The translations under genes and the position numbers were made by a program. A stretch of DNA of 64,000 nucleotides, taken from NCBI GenBank assembly GCA_017481945.1, contig JAFUOJ010000020.1, positions 45,456 through 109,455 of the forward strand, in the 5' to 3' direction. Origin of the DNA: Parabacteroides sp. Lineage in GTDB: Bacteria; Bacteroidota; Bacteroidia; Bacteroidales; Tannerellaceae. This document shows, in pieces, positions 59,605-64,000 of the stretch (the first letter of the stretch is position 1; each line of letters begins with the position of its first letter). Below the pieces are notes generated by a model. That model was not told the DNA's origin. It did not search any database and was given only the letters and a program-made list of their open reading frames with translations.

Positions 59605-62600
59605 ATGAAAACAGGATATATACTACATAAAACATTGGTACTAATCACTGCGCTATTGATTAGTGGTGGTGGAAGTGTCTGGGGACAACAAACTCCTCCT
59701 GATAAACTAAGTGAAGATGAATTATTGCAATTATTAAGAAATCATAGTGGCACTGATACTAAAGATTTTCTTAATAAGGTGGATAATGGTGATGTAATAT
59801 TTAGTTCACTGAGAGATGAGGATATAAGAGAAGAACCTTCTAGGTGGGTTTATGATGTTATATGGACTATTTCTGAAGATGAAAAGGAAATAACTTGGCC
59901 TACCCCTGTTTCTTCTTCAAATTCTAAAGATTACGATATCTCAATTACTAATCCTGTTATTTTAGGAAATACAGTAAGGGATATTTATACAACAAAAAAT
60001 GATACTAAAACAATTGTATTACAAAAAGAGGCTGGTGCGAATTTAGATGGATTCATTCGTTGGTATGTAACGACAGATCCTAATTCTTCTGCCGCAGTAA
60101 AGGAGACGATAGGTTTATCAAACTATAGTGGAAATAGTGTTTGGAAATTTAAAAATGGAATAGCCTGGTTAAGACCTACCAATGCCTCCTACAGAATATT
60201 TAAAGCTTGTGTAGTCTGTAATAAAGGTACATCAAATTGGGCTTTAGATAATACTTGGACGCGTTATGCAGATGCGGTAGATGCAATTCCTTCACATGGA
60301 ATTTCCTCGATAAAGTATACAGTGCCAACTAATGCAAGTGTTGGTTCTACCTATTATGTGGTTTGTGAGGCAAGTGCCAGCAATGAGGTTTCTTCTGACG
60401 TTACGAATAATACGGTAACAATTCCAAGAGTAGCAGTAAAGTACGTTTATCAAATCCATGTTATAGACGAGGCAAGAACAAACACAGAATTGTCTTTAGA
60501 AGAAAATAAATTACCAATTGATAATTTAGAAACATTTAAAGCAAATTTCTTGGAACATTATGAGATACATACACCGATAGAAACAGGTACTAATTATCGT
60601 TTGGCAGAACCGTTGGCAAACTATTATATTCCGAATGGAAATGGAGGTATTACTTCACCTACTTATGTACGTTGGAGAGCTTATGATAGTAATGGAGAGC
60701 GTGTTAATGGTAAATATGGTAATACCTATACTTCGGAAATATGTGAATCGGGAAAGAATATTGTGAAATATACTTTCCCTTATGAAGCGAAAGATACGGA
60801 ACAGCAATTAACCTATTATCTAACGGCTGAAGTGGGAACTTCTGAAAATGGAACTTTTTATCCGGTCTCTTTTCTAACGGTGTATTTGGAACCGTTCTCT
60901 ATGCCATTGACGGAGGAACAATTAAGTACGGTTAAAGATGGTGAAAGCTCGATTAATTATCAGTATCGCTTTGAAGATTACTTGACACAACATCATTTTG
61001 AAACAATAGATGTGATTAATTTTGATTTTGAGAAAGGTGGCGGAATTATATCCGGCTCATCAGTTACTTCGACCAACAACTATTCGACTCAATTAGTCGA
61101 TAATTTCAACTCTTATTATGCTTTTGCTGACTTAACGGATATTCCTTATCGAAGGGATAAACGTCTTTCAGTAGGACGAGGGGAGTTTGCGTTATATCGT
61201 ACTTTAAATTATCCGGGTATTTCAAAGCAGGGTGTTTATGTTAATGGTGGAATCTATAATGATTATTTTGCTGATTTTTATAATAATCGAATGGTAGACC
61301 GTTTATGGGAAAAGACAAAAGGTGATCAGTCTGGTTATTTTATGTATTTGGATGCAACAGACGAGGCGGGAGTAATAACTAAAGTAGATATTTCTCAATT
61401 ATGTCCGAATACCACATTATTGGTTACAGCTTGGATTTGTGATATGGCACATTCTACAGATGCAGAACATGCAGATGTTGGGTTTACGTTAAAGAAGAAA
61501 GGAAGTAATAATACAGAGGAAATTTTGTATAAGTTTTATTCCGGTATGGTCGAAAATAGTCCAGCGATAGGTAATAGTGGAGGTCAGGCAAATTGGCAGC
61601 AGATTTATTTCCGTTTTTCCATTCCGGGAGGAAGTACAGAGGATGAATATATCTTAGAAATCGCAAATAACACACCGAGCTCCAATGGTGCGGATTATGG
61701 TATAGATGATATAAGGATTTACAAATCAACACCGGATATCTCTGTTGAACGTCAAGACGCTTGCCACGCTTCAACATTGAATGTAAGTTCGGACTATGAG
61801 ACGTTGTTGCGTAATATGGGATGGAGTGAGAATCCGGATGTAGCGAATGGAACAGAAAAGGGGGGTGAAGCTAAATGGCGGTATGGTTTCGGTAATAATT
61901 CCTATATAGGAAATGTTCTATTTGGTTGTGTGGATAATTTTGGTGTGACTGATGATTGGGTTAAATTTAATGAAGCGAATGCTACTCAAATGCGTGTGGT
62001 TGTTCCAACGAATCTTTTATCGATGACAGATGTGGAGTTAGCAGCTTTCCCAAGTACACAAGATGAAGCTTTGACAGAGGAGATTCAGATGAATATTTTA
62101 GCGGTTAAAAATTATATTGACGCTGGTAATAGTGCTACTATAGGAGATATAAATCTTCAAACGTTGGCGAATCTTTATACTACTTCGGGAGTATCTGAAG
62201 ATGATATTACGGCTATTAAGACTGTAGGAAGTGAGAAAAATCTATTGTATGAAAGCAGTTTGAATGCAATGTATGGTCAGTTGAATATTCCTCGTATCTG
62301 TCATTCTTGGTATGAGTCAACTACCAAGACCCTCTATATGGCTGTCCTGAATGTAGAGGATACAGATTTGAAATATCAGGGAGAGGCTGTTGATGGTGGT
62401 TTTGCCGATGGAGAATATGAAGTTGTCCTATGGGCTGCCGGAGATACTCCACAACTGAATGATGCCTGTCTTTTGCACTCTCCATTTAAGGTGAAACCGT
62501 CTATCACGATCACAATTGAAACGGATGCAGCTGCCGAAGAAACAGTTTGTGCAGGGGAGATTCGTACATTTAAAGCTTATTTGTGGGCCTATGATAGTGA

Positions 62601-64000
62601 CGGAAATAAAAAAGAGTTTAGTGAGATTTATAAGACTGGTTTTACATTTGATTGGTTCTTAGGTAACTGGGATGAATATGAGGCGATTGTTACAAAGGAT
62701 ACATATTCTGATGGGAAAACATTGCAGGCTTTGATTAAGGCGTATCGTAAGTCAATGGGAACAACTTCTGAACCTTATTTGGAGGTTTTAAATGTGGAGG
62801 ATATTCAGAATAGTTCTTTTTATGAAGCTCATCAAGAAGATGCTAAATTGTTAATCAGTTTATTAGGTGATAAGACGACCGAACCGAAAGTGATTTCAGG
62901 GTCAACAGCTACCTTACGTTGGGTGACCTATTTGATCGCAATGCCTTATATACCGAATAGTACAGATGAATTAGGACAAACGTATGAGTTCTGTACAGAA
63001 ACACAAGGACTACAATTGTCTGGAGATTTAGATGTACCTAATCTGTCGGTTGGTTTCCCAAATGTAGATTATAATGTGGTAACATTGAATACGGTTCCTT
63101 TACGTTTGGGATTACGTCATATTTTGAATGGTATTGAATTGCCGAATGTCCCTATCCAAAATGCCGTTACGTATGGAAGTGAGGAAACAGCGTATTTGGG
63201 TGTTGTTGCGTCTGATAATAAAGTCTTCTTGCGACAAAACGGTAGTGTGTACACTCCGGTAGGAGAAGTGACGAAACTTTATGCAAAGACTAATAATAGT
63301 GATAGTTCTAAACCGAATGAACTGAGTATACAGTTTATGAAGGGATTAAGCGACGAAGAGAAAGCTAAGATTCCGGATTTGTTAAAGGAAGGGGAAATTT
63401 ACTCGTTGTATGTACCATTTGGTGAATACGATGACAGTGATAACTATATAGAAGGTTCTTGTATCGGTTATGCCGTCTTACAGATCAAGATTGTCCCTGA
63501 GTTCTTGACATGGCAGAAAGGCAGTGGAGACGTTTGGTATAACGATTCCAACTGGGAGCAATCAACGAAAGGAGAATTATATGTAGGTGGTAACTCTACG
63601 TCTACAGAGGATGCCAACGGTTCAGATAACGTAGCAAATGCTTTCGCTCCGTTGTACTTTACGAAGATTACTATTCCGGGAAGTCAGACGTTGGAGTTGG
63701 AGAATCCAGAAAAGAAAGAGGATGGACTTACTTTGAATATATCTACTGATTCAAACATCCAGTATGAGATGGCAGTCGATACAAACACAGTACAGAAAGG
63801 CTATAAGATCTCTCCATACTATATTAATAAGGTAAGTGAGATTTACTTTAAGCCGAATGCTCAGTTGAGACACCAGCAGTATTTGATATATAATACCGCC
63901 CGTGTGGACTTTGAAATGGCGAAAGACGCGAAGTATTGGATGGCTTCACCTTTACAGGATGTCTTTGCCGGTGATATGTATGCACCGAAAGGAACAGCCC
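59605..64000 (+). CDS. Very large exported surface protein of the fimbrial cluster, 3'-truncated by the window
   Basis: An ATG at 59605, 18 bp after the previous stop, opens a frame that runs to the window end (over 1,460 residues). Signal peptide MKTGYILHKTLVLITALLI..GGGSVWGQ. The mature protein is a string of Ig/PKD-like beta modules (YTVPTNASVGSTYYVVCEAS; VKYTFPYEAKDTEQQLTYYL; LEIANNTPSSNGADYGIDDI; DGEYEVVLWAAGDTPQ), with a later motif TWQKGSGDVWYNDSNWEQ often seen in giant Bacteroidetes surface proteins. Likely an adhesin displayed with or on the fimbria. Whether it ends in a type IX secretion sorting domain cannot be seen. Confidence 0.75.
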   Translation, partial: MKTGYILHKTLVLITALLISGGGSVWGQQTPPDKLSEDELLQLLRNHSGTDTKDFLNKVDNGDVIFSSLRDEDIREEPSRWVYDVIWTISEDEKEITWPTPVSSSNSKDYDISITNPVILGNTVRDIYTTKNDTKTIVLQKEAGANLDGFIRWYVTTDPNSSAAVKETIGLSNYSGNSVWKFKNGIAWLRPTNASYRIFKACVVCNKGTSNWALDNTWTRYADAVDAIPSHGISSIKYTVPTNASVGSTYYVVCEASASNEVSSDVTNNTVTIPRVAVKYVYQIHVIDEARTNTELSLEENKLPIDNLETFKANFLEHYEIHTPIETGTNYRLAEPLANYYIPNGNGGITSPTYVRWRAYDSNGERVNGKYGNTYTSEICESGKNIVKYTFPYEAKDTEQQLTYYLTAEVGTSENGTFYPVSFLTVYLEPFSMPLTEEQLSTVKDGESSINYQYRFEDYLTQHHFETIDVINFDFEKGGGIISGSSVTSTNNYSTQLVDNFNSYYAFADLTDIPYRRDKRLSVGRGEFALYRTLNYPGISKQGVYVNGGIYNDYFADFYNNRMVDRLWEKTKGDQSGYFMYLDATDEAGVITKVDISQLCPNTTLLVTAWICDMAHSTDAEHADVGFTLKKKGSNNTEEILYKFYSGMVENSPAIGNSGGQANWQQIYFRFSIPGGSTEDEYILEIANNTPSSNGADYGIDDIRIYKSTPDISVERQDACHASTLNVSSDYETLLRNMGWSENPDVANGTEKGGEAKWRYGFGNNSYIGNVLFGCVDNFGVTDDWVKFNEANATQMRVVVPTNLLSMTDVELAAFPSTQDEALTEEIQMNILAVKNYIDAGNSATIGDINLQTLANLYTTSGVSEDDITAIKTVGSEKNLLYESSLNAMYGQLNIPRICHSWYESTTKTLYMAVLNVEDTDLKYQGEAVDGGFADGEYEVVLWAAGDTPQLNDACLLHSPFKVKPSITITIETDAAAEETVCAGEIRTFKAYLWAYDSDGNKKEFSEIYKTGFTFDWFLGNWDEYEAIVTKDTYSDGKTLQALIKAYRKSMGTTSEPYLEVLNVEDIQNSSFYEAHQEDAKLLISLLGDKTTEPKVISGSTATLRWVTYLIAMPYIPNSTDELGQTYEFCTETQGLQLSGDLDVPNLSVGFPNVDYNVVTLNTVPLRLGLRHILNGIELPNVPIQNAVTYGSEETAYLGVVASDNKVFLRQNGSVYTPVGEVTKLYAKTNNSDSSKPNELSIQFMKGLSDEEKAKIPDLLKEGEIYSLYVPFGEYDDSDNYIEGSCIGYAVLQIKIVPEFLTWQKGSGDVWYNDSNWEQSTKGELYVGGNSTSTEDANGSDNVANAFAPLYFTKITIPGSQTLELENPEKKEDGLTLNISTDSNIQYEMAVDTNTVQKGYKISPYYINKVSEIYFKPNAQLRHQQYLIYNTARVDFEMAKDAKYWMASPLQDVFAGDMYAPKGTA

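Noticed and set aside
61484-61777. Minus-strand frame of 97 codons near the window end
   Set aside because: Antisense to the continuous plus-strand frame of the giant surface protein.
1-64000. CRISPR array, tRNA, rRNA, riboswitch
   Set aside because: No regularly spaced identical repeats with unique spacers, no cloverleaf with CCA-like end, and no recognisable riboswitch core were seen by eye. The periodic arrays have no unique spacers.

Overview
The window is a Bacteroidales chromosome, most likely Parabacteroides or a close relative. Evidence: many upstream regions carry the Bacteroidetes -7 element TAnnTTTG, and the genes include Mfa/Fim-type fimbriae with DUF3575 and DUF3868 partners, a DUF4494 protein, a GH109-type oxidoreductase-fold glycosidase, a GDP-fucose pathway and an Mpi-like serine invertase. 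The species call is inference.

Positions 1 to about 15,620 are the right-hand part of a GC-richer prophage of a long-tailed phage: tape measure (split by a frameshift), distal tail protein, a 1,492-residue tail/baseplate protein, small tail genes, and a diversity-generating retroelement (DGR). The DGR has a lectin-like target gene, a variable-region 3' end followed by a 7-bp hairpin, and a reverse transcriptase. The RT has FADN where the catalytic YxDD is expected, and no template repeat can be found in the window. After a 35-bp inverted repeat that may encode a minus-strand small RNA comes a DNA-modification-like pair: a thymidylate-synthase-fold enzyme with Asp at the base-selecting Asn position (predicting dCMP rather than dUMP), and a D12-class adenine methylase. 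The prophage ends against the 3' third of a viaA-like VWA gene, which it appears to have interrupted.

Positions 16,200 to 37,200 are chromosomal: an outer-membrane barrel and a LysM/periplasmic-binding protein; a six-gene TolC/HlyD/ABC-2 efflux operon with a divergent AraC regulator; Dps; RecQ; a GH109-like enzyme; an NlpC/P60 lipoprotein; a glycerophosphodiesterase lipoprotein; SerS; a DHOD-like oxidoreductase; YggS; a DUF4494 protein; and an Mpi-like invertase.

Positions 37,400 to 48,900 hold a TonB-dependent-receptor-type protein, surface-sugar genes (rfbA, fcl, gmd, a polyprenyl sugar-phosphate transferase), an OmpA-family protein, ruvX, def, and an acyl-CoA carboxyltransferase with its biotin carrier.

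Positions 49,000 to 64,000 form a fimbrial locus that looks phase-variable. A tyrosine recombinase is followed by a segment of about 400 bp bounded by perfect 24-bp inverted repeats, then a protein with six tandem helix-turn-helix units, DUF3575 and DUF3868 outer-membrane proteins, an HU-like protein, an Mfa1-type fimbrillin, a FimB/Mfa2-type anchor, a fimbrial lipoprotein, and a very large secreted protein that runs off the end. Four intergenic regions contain degenerate arrays with regular spacing of 22, 23, 41 and 42 bp, three of them palindromic, which none of the genes explain. No tRNA, rRNA or CRISPR array was seen.
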